Below the pieces are notes generated by a model that saw only the letters and a program-made list of their open reading frames with translations, was not told the origin of the DNA and did not search any database. The position numbers were made by a program, and so were the translations under genes. From CAVPJW01 sp963705525 (GTDB lineage: Bacteria; Acidobacteriota; Vicinamibacteria; Vicinamibacterales; CAVPJW01): DNA of 64,000 nucleotides. Every line of letters starts with the position of its first letter. Position 1 is the first letter of the stretch. The stretch covers positions 434,001 through 498,000 of the forward strand of contig CAVPJW010000003.1 in NCBI GenBank assembly GCA_963705525.1, in the 5' to 3' direction. Below, in pieces: positions 25,441 to 33,409 of this stretch.

Positions 25441-26361
25441 TCAGCGCGCCTGCGACCCCGACACAACCTCGATAATCTCGCGCGTAATCGCGGCCTGCCG
25501 AACCTTGTTCATGTACAACGTCAGCCCGTCGATCATTTCAGCGGCATTCTTGGTCGCCGAATCCATCGCCGTCATCCGCGCTGCGTTCTCCGCCGCCGCC
25601 GACTCGAGCAACGCGCGATACACCTGAAAATCCACGTGAATCGGGAGAAGCCGGCTGAGAATTTCGTCAGGCGCCGGATCGTACAGATAGTCGATTGATG
25701 GCACCGGCAGCGCCTCGTCGCCCGCCGCCGAGGCGAGTTCAGCGCTTACACCAGAGAGGGTCGCCTGGTCGTCGCTGAGGCGGGCAATGGGCAGGAGCCG
25801 CTCGATCACGACTCGTTGATTCATCACCGACTTGAACTCGTTGTAGACCAGGTACACGCTTCCGACGCGCCCTTCAGTGAACTCTTCGACCGCGCAGCGG
25901 CCGATGGCCTGCGCGTCGGCGTACTTGAGCTGCGAAAAGATGCCGACGTCCTGATAACGAACGTCGAACCCCCGTCGAACGAAGAAGTCGCGGCCCTTTC
26001 GTCCGATCAGCCCCAGGGCAATCTCGCGGCCCTTCCGCTCGGCGATGAACGCGCCGGCGTTTTTGATGATGTTCGTGTTGAAGCTGCCGCACAATCCCTT
26101 GTCGCCGCTGATCACGAAGAGCAGCGTCGGCTTTTCGGCAAAGCCCTCGGGCATCGAGAGAAGCGGATGGGCGCCCGGGTGGGCACGCATGGCCAGACCG
26201 TTGACCACTTTGAGGAGGCCGGCCGCAAAAGGCCGCGCCGACACAATGCGCTCGCGAGAGCGGCGCAGCCTGGACGAGGCCACCATTTTCATGGCCTTCG
26301 TGATTTGCTGCGTCGATTTGACCGCGCGAATCCGACGACGGATGTCGATGAGGGACGGCAT
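25441..26361 (-). CDS. atpG: ATP synthase F1 subunit gamma
   Basis: 306 residues. SLIDIRRRIRAVKSTQQITKAMKMVASSRLRR is the diagnostic N-terminal coiled coil, GDKGLCGSFNTNI the conserved middle motif, and LYMNKVRQAAITREIIEVVSGSQA the C-terminal helix that forms the rotor shaft. It sits between atpA and atpD in the usual order. Confidence 0.96.
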   Translation of the reverse strand: MPSLIDIRRRIRAVKSTQQITKAMKMVASSRLRRSRERIVSARPFAAGLLKVVNGLAMRAHPGAHPLLSMPEGFAEKPTLLFVISGDKGLCGSFNTNIIKNAGAFIAERKGREIALGLIGRKGRDFFVRRGFDVRYQDVGIFSQLKYADAQAIGRCAVEEFTEGRVGSVYLVYNEFKSVMNQRVVIERLLPIARLSDDQATLSGVSAELASAAGDEALPVPSIDYLYDPAPDEILSRLLPIHVDFQVYRALLESAAAENAARMTAMDSATKNAAEMIDGLTLYMNKVRQAAITREIIEVVSGSQAR

Positions 26362-26366
26362 CGCTG

Positions 26367-27893
26367 TTACGCTGCGCTCTTCTCTGCCGCCGCGAACTGT
26401 TCGCCGAACTCCTTGAGCACCGCGTTCAACTGCGTCTTCAACCCATCGTCCAGCTGTTTCTTGTCGGCCAGCGCCGTGAGGATGCTCGAATGTCGTGTCT
26501 CGAGAAATCGATAGAGCTCTTCTTCATAGCGGCGCACGTCGCCCACCGCGATGCTGTCCAGATAACCGTTGGTGCCCGCGTAGATGACCGCCACCTGGTT
26601 TTCGACGGGCAGCGGCTGATACTGCGGCTGCTTCAGAATCTCGACGAGTCGGGCACCCCGGTTGAGCTGCGCCAGCGTGCCCTTGTCGAGATCGCTGCCG
26701 AACTGCGCAAATGCCGCCAGCTCGCGATACTGCGCGAGATCGAGCCGAAGCGTGCCCGCCACCTGCCGCATCGCCTTGATCTGCGCCGATCCGCCGACGC
26801 GCGACACGGAGTTGCCCACGTTGATCGCCGGTCGGATGCCCTGATGGAACAGGTCGCTCTCCAGGAACATCTGGCCATCAGTGATTGAGATGACGTTCGT
26901 CGGAATGTAGGCGGAGATATCGCCCGCCTGCGTTTCGATGATCGGAAGCGCCGTCAGCGATCCGCCGCCGAGCTCGCTCCGCATCTTGGCAGCTCGCTCG
27001 AGCAGGCGCGAGTGCAGATAGAACACGTCTCCCGGATAGGCCTCTCTGCCCGGCGGGCGGCGCAGGAGCAGCGAAATTTCGCGATACGCCTGCGCGTGCT
27101 TCGAGAGATCGTCATAGACGCACAACGCATGGCGGCCGGAGTCGCGAAAATACTCGCCGATGGCGCAGGCCGAGTACGGGCTCACGTAAAGAAGCGGCGC
27201 CGGGTCCGACGCCGCTGCCGCGACGACGATCGAGTATGCCATCGCGCCGGCCTCCTCGAGCGTTCTGACGACCTGAGCGATGGTGGACTGCTTCTGGCCG
27301 ATCGCGTTGTAGATGCAGATGACGTCCTCGCCGCGCTGGTTGATGATCGCGTCCACGGCCACCGCGGTCTTCCCTGTCTGGCGATCGCCGATGATCAGTT
27401 CGCGCTGGCCGCGGCCGATCGGAATCATCGCGTCAATGGCTTTGATGCCGGTCTGGAGCGGTTCGCGCACGGGCTGCCTGTCTACGACGCCCGGTGCGAG
27501 GCGTTCAATTGGAGAGAACGTCTTGGCGAGGATGGGGCCCTTGCCGTCGACCGGCTGTCCGAGGGCATTGACGACGCGCCCGAGCATCTCGTCGCCCACC
27601 GGGACCGACATGATGCGGCCGGTGCGCTTGACGATGTCGCCTTCGCGAATCTCCTGGTACTCGCCGAGGAGAACCACGCCGACGCTCTCCGTTTCAAGGT
27701 TCAGCGCGATGCCGAAGACACCGTGTGGGAACTCCAGCATTTCACCGGCCATCGCGCGCTCGACGCCGTGAACGCGCGCGATCCCGTCGCCGAGCGATGT
27801 GACCGTGCCGACCTCGGCCACGTCAACGTCGGTCTGGTAGCTCCCGATCTGATCCCGGATGATCTTGGAGATCTCTTCAGCTTTGATATCCAT
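26367..27893 (-). CDS. atpA: ATP synthase F1 subunit alpha
   Basis: 508 residues. Walker A GDRQTGKTAVAVDAI, the block CIYNAIGQKQSTIAQVV, and LLRRPPGREAYPGDVFYLHSRLLERA with the arginine-finger region VGGSAQIKAMR are typical. It forms the non-catalytic nucleotide-binding subunits of F1. Gene order and spacing follow the standard operon. Confidence 0.96.
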   Translation of the reverse strand: MDIKAEEISKIIRDQIGSYQTDVDVAEVGTVTSLGDGIARVHGVERAMAGEMLEFPHGVFGIALNLETESVGVVLLGEYQEIREGDIVKRTGRIMSVPVGDEMLGRVVNALGQPVDGKGPILAKTFSPIERLAPGVVDRQPVREPLQTGIKAIDAMIPIGRGQRELIIGDRQTGKTAVAVDAIINQRGEDVICIYNAIGQKQSTIAQVVRTLEEAGAMAYSIVVAAAASDPAPLLYVSPYSACAIGEYFRDSGRHALCVYDDLSKHAQAYREISLLLRRPPGREAYPGDVFYLHSRLLERAAKMRSELGGGSLTALPIIETQAGDISAYIPTNVISITDGQMFLESDLFHQGIRPAINVGNSVSRVGGSAQIKAMRQVAGTLRLDLAQYRELAAFAQFGSDLDKGTLAQLNRGARLVEILKQPQYQPLPVENQVAVIYAGTNGYLDSIAVGDVRRYEEELYRFLETRHSSILTALADKKQLDDGLKTQLNAVLKEFGEQFAAAEKSAA

Positions 27894-27926
27894 CGTGGTC
27901 TTATCCTTCGAAATAACGCGAGCCGA

Positions 27927-28469
27927 TCAGCCACCCGCCAGCTTGGTCTTCAAGCGCCCGAGGTGTGTCTTTACACTGCCGTCGTAGACCCTGCTGCCGA
28001 TGCGCGCCACGATACCGCCGATGAGAGATGGATCGACGGAGGTTTCAACGGTGACTTTCCGTGCCGTTAATTGAGAGAGACTCCGTTCGATCGCCTGCAC
28101 TCGATCGGCGGGAAGCGGCACTGCACTGGTGACCCGCGCCAGAACGACCTTCTGGAATTCTCGCAACCGATCACGGTACGACTCGACCAGGTCGGACAGC
28201 ATCGCGATTCTGCCGCGATCGGCGAGCAGCACGAGCAGCTTCGAGACCTCGCTCGAATAGCCGGCGCGCTCAGCCAGAGCCGACACCACGGCCTTCCGGC
28301 GGTCCGCCGGTATGGCCGGATTGAACAACGCCTGGCGGAGCTCGGCGTTCGCGCCGAGGAGATCCGCAAACGAAGAGAGTTCGCGCTCGGCGCGAACGGG
28401 ATCGCCCTCTTTGACGCTGACGTCGAGCAGCGCCTTGGCGTAGCGGCCAACGCCGGATCGACCTGTCAC
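27927..28469 (-). CDS. atpH: ATP synthase F1 subunit delta
   Basis: 180 residues. RYAKALLDVSVKEGDP at the N terminus and VDPSLIGGIVARIGSRVYDGSVKTHLGRLK at the C terminus are typical of the OSCP/delta stator subunit. It lies 15 bases after atpF and 33 bases before atpA. Confidence 0.93.
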   Translation of the reverse strand: MTGRSGVGRYAKALLDVSVKEGDPVRAERELSSFADLLGANAELRQALFNPAIPADRRKAVVSALAERAGYSSEVSKLLVLLADRGRIAMLSDLVESYRDRLREFQKVVLARVTSAVPLPADRVQAIERSLSQLTARKVTVETSVDPSLIGGIVARIGSRVYDGSVKTHLGRLKTKLAGG

Positions 28470-28484
28470 CTCGACTCCCCTGCT

Positions 28485-29195
28485 CTATTCACTGGACTTG
28501 ACTTGATCCACATACCGATCAACCAGTCGCATCTGATCGTCGGTCGTAATGCTGCCCTTGATACGATCGGTTGCGAGGCCGACGGCGAGATCCGCCGCGT
28601 GCTGCACGAGCTCACGCTTGGCGAGCTGAAGCTGTACGTCGATCTCACGTCGAGTTTGTTCGAGCAGGCGTTGACGCTCGGCTTCGGCCGCCTGCTGAAT
28701 CCGTTTTTCCTCGACCGTAATCTCTTGCGCGCCCCGCGTCTTGAGCGCTTCAATCTCGCCCGGAAGCGCCTGAATGCGGCGGTCGATTTCGGCAAGCTGC
28801 GCCGTGGCGGAGCGCCGCGTCTCACGCGCGTTTGCGAGCTCCTGGCTGATCTGGGCGAAGCGATTCTTCAAGTACTGCGCAAACGGAGACCGGAGGAGAT
28901 ACACGAGCGTTCCGACGAGAATGCTGAAATTGACCAGGCGCGCGATGATCGACAACATGCCCGGTTCATGTTCGGCTTCCGCCGTGGCCGCGTGGCCCGC
29001 GTCCCCGGCTGCCGGTTGATGCTCGGATGGCGCAGTGGCTGCGGAAGATTCCGGGGCGTGCGCCGGCTGCGCTCCGAGCCCGACGCCAGCAGCAATCAGG
29101 AGCAGCGACAGAAGAGCGAGCCCCAGCGATGCGCGGAAGGTGACGGTGACCTTGCGCCTTGTTTCACAAGCGAAATGACGGTGAGAACGGCTCAC
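28485..29195 (-). CDS. atpF: ATP synthase F0 subunit b with long N-terminal extension
   Basis: 236 residues, longer than the usual 150-170. The canonical membrane helix is IIARLVNFSILVGTLVYLLRS at about residue 82, followed by a long charged coiled coil (NARETRRSATAQLAEIDRRI onward). Before it there is an extra signal-like hydrophobic segment (LGLALLSLLLIAAGVGLGAQPAHA) and a His/Ala-rich linker. The start is GTG 29195. The extra segment may be a cleaved signal peptide placing a periplasmic tail on subunit b. Confidence 0.9.
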   Translation of the reverse strand: MSRSHRHFACETRRKVTVTFRASLGLALLSLLLIAAGVGLGAQPAHAPESSAATAPSEHQPAAGDAGHAATAEAEHEPGMLSIIARLVNFSILVGTLVYLLRSPFAQYLKNRFAQISQELANARETRRSATAQLAEIDRRIQALPGEIEALKTRGAQEITVEEKRIQQAAEAERQRLLEQTRREIDVQLQLAKRELVQHAADLAVGLATDRIKGSITTDDQMRLVDRYVDQVKSSE

Positions 29196-29220
29196 AGTTC
29201 TTCGACTCGAATCTGAATGG

Positions 29221-29646
29221 TTAGGAAACCCGACGGCCCAGCACGCGCTCGGTCACGGCAGCTGCAAGCCCCTCGGCATCCCGCTCGAGCGTACGTCGCG
29301 CTTCTGCCGCCTGCGCGTGTACGCGCTCTGCCGCCGACTTGATCGACGCTTCGGCCTCGGTACGCGCCTGCGCCAGAAGCGTCGAGCGCACGTCGAGCGC
29401 GGCGCGCCGCCGTTCATCCATGGCGCGGTAAAGCTCTGCTCGCGCCGACCGGGTCCGCTCATCGAACTCCGCGCCCGCCCGCTGCGCCTCGGTCGTCGCC
29501 TTTTCAGCGAGCTGTTGCGCCGACTTGATGGCGTCTTCCCGCTCGTGCATGACGCGCGTCAGCGGCTTGAACAGAAGCTGGTTCAGCACGCCGGCCAGCA
29601 CGAGGATCATCACGACGACCCAGACGACGGAGAGGTCGGGAATCAA
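29221..29646 (-). CDS. atpF': ATP synthase F0 subunit b' (second b-type subunit)
   Basis: 141 residues. A single N-terminal membrane helix (SVVWVVVMILVLAGVLNQLLF) is followed by PLTRVMHEREDAI and a long alpha-helical stalk rich in Ala, Arg and Glu. Together with the next gene it would make a b/b' heterodimeric stator. No subunit a or c gene lies upstream, where selD is found instead. Confidence 0.9.
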   Translation of the reverse strand: MIPDLSVVWVVVMILVLAGVLNQLLFKPLTRVMHEREDAIKSAQQLAEKATTEAQRAGAEFDERTRSARAELYRAMDERRRAALDVRSTLLAQARTEAEASIKSAAERVHAQAAEARRTLERDAEGLAAAVTERVLGRRVS

Positions 29647-29763
29647 CGCGCGTCTCCCGGATTGCGACGATAAGAGCCAGACAAAACATCAATTTATACC
29701 ACCCGGCGCGCTCTTCCGACAAGCGCGCGGGACCGTGACTGCGGGCATTTCCCCTAAGTTGAC

Positions 29764-30804
29764 CTACGTGACGACCACGCGCCGGGTCGATGGTTCGTCC
29801 ACCCGACCGATCAGTGGGGCTCGAACACCACTTCCTGCCAACATTCGCGAGAGATTCGCGGCGGAATCGGCCGGCACCGCCACCAGCAGACCGCCCGAGG
29901 TCTGCGGGTCGTAGCAAAGATCCGCGATAACGGGATCGATTCCCGGAGCGAACTCTACGTGCTGACCGTAATGTGCGGCGTTCGTTTTCATTCCACCGGC
30001 GCGGTTAGCGGCCACGAGCTCCCGCACGCCGCCAAACACCGGGATGCGGTCGGCGTCAATCACCACGGTCACTCGGCTGGACGCAGCCAGGTTCCCCGCG
30101 TGCCCGATGAGCCCAAAGCCGGTGATATCGGTGCACGCGTGAACGATGGCGGGGCCCGCATGGCGGAGTACTTCAGCCGCAGCGCGGTTCAGCGTGATCA
30201 TCGACGCAATCGCTTCGCGCATGACCGCATCCGGCGCGCGTCCGAACTTGATGGCCGTGCCGACTACGCCAGTCCCGATGGGTTTGGTGAGAAGCAGTGC
30301 ATCGCCGGGCCGGGCCCCGGCGTTCGAGAACACACGGGAAGGATCGATCGCGCCGGTTATCGCGTATCCAAACTTGATTTCCGGATCCTGCACCGTGTGG
30401 CCGCCGAGGAGGGCCACGCCCGCCTCGCGCAGTTTCTCGAATCCTCCAAGAAAGATCTCGCGAATGACGTCGACCTCGAGACCATCCTTCGGGAATCCGG
30501 CGATAGCCAGCGCCGTCCGCGGCTCCCCTCCCATGGCATAGATATCGCTCAGCGAATTCGCCGCGGCAATCTGGCCGTACGTAAACGGGTCGTCAACGAT
30601 CGGCGTGAAAAAATCAACCGTTTGAACGAGCGCGCTGCCGCCGTCCCACCTGTACACACCCGCATCGTCCGAGTTCCGGAAGTCGATCAGGACCCGGCTG
30701 TCATCAGGCAACGGAATTCCGCTCAGGACCTGAGCGAGCTCACCCGCGGCGAGTTTGCTCGCTCAACCTGCGCAGGAGACCATGTCGGTCAGCCTTCTCT
30801 TCAT
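29764..30804 (-). CDS. selD: Selenide, water dikinase SelD, selenocysteine-containing
   Basis: 346 residues counting an in-frame UGA (30763-30765, codon 14) as selenocysteine. From ATG 30804 the product reads MKRRLTDMVSCAGUASK, then LAQVLSGIPLPDDSRVLIDF and the body with DDAGVYRW, TVDFFTP, LSDIYAMGG, LLGGHTVQDPEIKFGYAITG, TDITGFGLIGH and DPQTSGGLL. The U and the following Lys17 match the Cys/Sec and Lys of the SelD active site. SelD makes selenophosphate for Sec and 2-selenouridine. AGAGGAAAGGG precedes the ATG. Without recoding, a caller would start at TTG 30711 and lose the catalytic residue. A parB terminator lies 12 bases upstream of the start. Confidence 0.92.
30731..30765 (-). promoter_or_regulatory. 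Bacterial SECIS-like hairpin at the selD UGA codon
   Basis: Starting at the UGA itself, TGAGCGAG (30758-30765) pairs perfectly with CTCGCTCA (30731-30738). An inner stem CTCGCC/GGTGAG (one G-U pair) encloses the 3-base loop GCG, with a 4-base bulge CAAA on the 5' side. The apical loop begins 16 bases after the UGA, within the distance known for SelB-binding bSECIS elements. Confidence 0.75.
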
Positions 30805-30816
30805 CCCTTTCCTCTG

Positions 30817-30840
30817 AAAAAAGGCCGCTGGAGGGCGGCC
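30817..30840 (-). terminator. Intrinsic terminator after parB
   Basis: On the minus strand GGCCGC-CCTCCA-GCGGCC is followed directly by TTTTTT: a 6-bp GC stem, 6-base loop and U-run. It starts 5 bases after the parB stop and ends 12 bases before the selD start. Confidence 0.85.
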
Positions 30841-30845
30841 GGTGG

Positions 30846-31703
30846 TCAACGACGCTCGGTGAGGTGTTCGTAAAGGCGCTGCAGTTCTTCTTCAGTCGTG
30901 AACTCGATTTCGATCGTCCCGCCGACCCGGCGGCGGACGATATGCACACGCGTGCCGAGCACGAGCCGAAGCTTCTCCTCTGCTGCACGGGTGTGCACAT
31001 CGGGCGCGGGCTTGCGTGCAGGCTGTTTCGGCGTCTGCGCCGCTGCGCGCCTGATGTAGTCCTCGGTTTCGCGCACTGACCACGTGTGGGAAATCACCTC
31101 GCGCGCCGCCTGACGCTGTTGCTGCTCGTCGGCGAGCGCGAGAAGCGCGCGCGCGTGTCCCATCGACAGCTGGCCGCCCGCCACTGCCGCACGGACCTCC
31201 TGCGGCAGCTTCAACAGGCGAACGTAGTTCGCTACGGACGAGCGATCCTTGCCGACGATATTGGCGATCTCTTCCTGCGTGAGATGGAACTCGTCGATGA
31301 GCCGCTGATACGCGGCGGCCTCTTCGACCGGATTGAGATCTTCGCGCTGCACGTTCTCGATGAGCGCCATTTGCAATTGTTGCTGCGCCACGGGCGGTAC
31401 GTCGCGGACGACAACCGGCACGCGCAACAGGCCCGCACGCTGCGCCGCCCGCCAGCGCCGCTCACCTGCGATGATTTGATAGCCGCCGGGAACCTTCGCC
31501 GCGACGATCGGTTGAATCACGCCGCTGGCGCGTATGGATTTGGCCAGGTCGTCGAGCCGCGTCTCGTCCACATGCGCGCGTGGCTGAAACGGATTCGGTG
31601 AAATCAGATCGATGTCGATCTCAACCGGCCCAGTGCGCGGCTCGGGTGCATCGGGAATGAGCGCGCTCAATCCCTTGCCGAGTGCGGGCCTTTTTTCAGT
31701 CAT
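30846..31703 (-). CDS. parB: Chromosome partitioning protein ParB
   Basis: 285 residues. ISPNPFQPRAHVDETRLDDLAKSI and the CTP-binding region IIAGERRWRAAQRAGL are followed by the HTH with EEIANIVGKDRSSVANYVRLLKL and a C-terminal dimerisation part. ParB binds parS and spreads as a CTP-dependent clamp. A matching parS site lies 1 kb upstream in rsmG. The start overlaps the parA stop by 8 bases. Confidence 0.95.
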   Translation of the reverse strand: MTEKRPALGKGLSALIPDAPEPRTGPVEIDIDLISPNPFQPRAHVDETRLDDLAKSIRASGVIQPIVAAKVPGGYQIIAGERRWRAAQRAGLLRVPVVVRDVPPVAQQQLQMALIENVQREDLNPVEEAAAYQRLIDEFHLTQEEIANIVGKDRSSVANYVRLLKLPQEVRAAVAGGQLSMGHARALLALADEQQQRQAAREVISHTWSVRETEDYIRRAAAQTPKQPARKPAPDVHTRAAEEKLRLVLGTRVHIVRRRVGGTIEIEFTTEEELQRLYEHLTERR

Positions 31704-32577
31704 GGCGATATCTCTCGCGATGCAGGTTCGGCTCGCGATCGGATGCGGCGCTTGGCTCGGGCGTCGCCGTCGTCGGTGGCGGTGTCACGCTGATTGGCTC
31801 GGCCGTGAGCCGGCGCGCGAGGAGTTCCCTGCCGAGCGCGAGATAGGCTTCGGCGCCGCGCGATCGAATGTCGTACACGATCACCGGCGATCCGTGACTC
31901 GGCGCTTCCCCGAGCCGCACATTCCTCGGAATGACCGTGTGGAAGACCTTGTCCTTGAAGAATTCGCGGACGTCGCGCGCCACCTGCTGTCCAAGGTTGG
32001 TGCGATCGTCATACATCGTGAGCAGCACGCCTTCGATGTCGAGGCCGGGATTCAGTCCAGCGCGGATGCGGCGAATCGTGCCGATGAGCTCGGCGAGCCC
32101 TTCGAGCGCAAAGTACTCGCAGTGCAATGGAATCAGCACGGCGTCCGCCGCGACGAGCGCGTTGAGCGTGAGCAATCCCAGAGACGGCGGACAATCGATC
32201 AGAATTTCGTCGAAGCGCTCGCGCAGTCCCACCAGGGCGCGACGCAATCGCGTTTCGCGATGGGGAAGCGTGACGAGTTCGATTTCCGCGCCGGTCAGGT
32301 TGCGATCGGACGGCGCGACGGTCAGGCCTTTGATGGTGGTGTCGATCAGGAATCCCGCGGGGTCGATCGGTTCTTCCGAGGTCAGCATTTCGTAGACCGT
32401 CCCGGACGGGGCGCGGCGGCCTCGCAGACCGAGCCCGCTCGTCATGTTGTTCTGGGGGTCGATGTCGACAGCGAGTACCCGACGTCCAGCGAGCGCCAGG
32501 GACGCGGCGAGATTGATGGCCGTCGTTGTCTTGCCAACGCCGCCTTTCTGATTGGCGATGGCGAGGATCCTTCCCAT
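31696..32577 (-). CDS. parA: Chromosome partitioning ATPase ParA (Soj)
   Basis: About 293 residues. The deviant Walker A motif is KGGVGKTTTAINLAASL, with VLAVDIDPQNN and DEILIDCPPSLGLLTLNAL after it. The start at 32577 (MGRILAIANQ) is preferred over an upstream in-frame start because it opens the ATPase fold directly. A Pro/Thr-rich C-terminal tail (VTPPPTTATPEPS) is unusual. It is preceded by an inverted repeat over a candidate -10. Confidence 0.95.
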   Translation of the reverse strand: MGRILAIANQKGGVGKTTTAINLAASLALAGRRVLAVDIDPQNNMTSGLGLRGRRAPSGTVYEMLTSEEPIDPAGFLIDTTIKGLTVAPSDRNLTGAEIELVTLPHRETRLRRALVGLRERFDEILIDCPPSLGLLTLNALVAADAVLIPLHCEYFALEGLAELIGTIRRIRAGLNPGLDIEGVLLTMYDDRTNLGQQVARDVREFFKDKVFHTVIPRNVRLGEAPSHGSPVIVYDIRSRGAEAYLALGRELLARRLTAEPISVTPPPTTATPEPSAASDREPNLHRERYRHD

Positions 32578-32589
32578 ATTTGGTTGAAT

Positions 32590-32608
32590 GACCAATTATG
32601 TCTTGGTC
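32590..32608 (-). promoter_or_regulatory. Inverted repeat over a candidate -10 upstream of parA
   Basis: GACCAA and TTGGTC flank a 7-base spacer. On the minus strand the spacer edge gives CATAAT, a plausible -10, so the repeat could be an operator at the parA promoter 13-31 bases before the start. Confidence 0.35.
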
Positions 32609-32726
32609 TCTGCTGCCGGAAGGATACGCTCCGCTTAGAGAGGCGTCAAGCAGGCTCGGCCGACAAAAGTTCGCGGTTATCGGTTCTCAGGCACAGCCTG
32701 TCAGGATCCGCGCGGTCGAGTGAGCC

Positions 32727-33409
32727 CTAGAGTGTTCCACGTGGAACATTCGTGAGTGCTTCTGGCTTCCGAAAAAGGGCCAGCCGGGCGCCCGACGATT
32801 CGAGCAGCAGAAGAGAACCTTCGCTTTCCAGGGTCGCGGCACCTGTCGAGGCGAAATCCGGTCCAGCGTCCCTCCGAAACATCGCCAACCTGCCACCAGG
32901 CTTCAAGAAGGCCTGTAACGTGAGGAGGATCTTTCGATCGAGCCGGACAGCCCGAATGGTGATGAGATCCATCGACTCGTGAAGTCGGGGATGCGTGAGG
33001 AGTTCTTCGAAGCGGGCCGTCAGCACCTCGGTGCCGCGAGCTGCAGCTGTCTGACGGCCTCCCGAAGGAAGGCTGCTTTCCGTGTCTTCGATTCGACCAT
33101 GGTCAGGCGGACCGCCGGGGCCGCGAGCCTCATGGGAATGGCGGGGGAGCCACTGCCAGATCCGACATCCATCAATTGGCCTGCTGAAAGGCGCAGTCCT
33201 CGGACGGCCGCAAGGGGCTCGAGGAGTAACCGATCCAGTGTTTCCTCCGGCGCTGCATCAAGAGACAGGGAAGTAAGATTGATTTTCTTGTTCCACCGCT
33301 CCAGCAGCTCGTAATAGGTCCAGGCCTGCAATGCCAGTTCGGCTGAGATCGCCAGTCCAGCCTTCTGGGCCCGCCGGGTGAGACGGCCTTGGAATTCCTT
33401 AAAGGTCAA
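32727..33409 (-). pseudogene. rsmG: 16S rRNA (guanine-N7) methyltransferase RsmG, frame broken once
   Basis: The first frame from ATG 33409 covers the N-terminal helix region (YYELLERWNKKINLTS) and the SAM motif DVGSGSGSPAIPM up to ESKTRKAAFLREAVRQL, then hits a TGA. The next frame continues with TEVLTARFEELL, MDLITIRAVRLDRKILLTLQAFLKPGG and ends at 32727. One base missing around 33031-33046 accounts for the split. RsmG methylates G527 of 16S rRNA. The start overlaps the mnmG stop as ATGA, and a parS site occupies the last codons (NVPRGTL). Confidence 0.88.
32733..32748. promoter_or_regulatory. parS centromere site
   Basis: TGTTCCACGTGGAACA is a perfect 16-base palindrome and an exact match to the bacterial parS consensus TGTTNCACGTGNAACA. 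It lies 155 bases upstream of the parA start and about 7.3 kb from dnaA, in the 3' end of rsmG. Confidence 0.95.

Noticed and set aside
33018..33024. Second candidate selenocysteine UGA, in rsmG
   Set aside because: The sequence after the stop does not continue the protein in the same frame; the similarity resumes in another frame, so a base indel explains it and no hairpin is needed.
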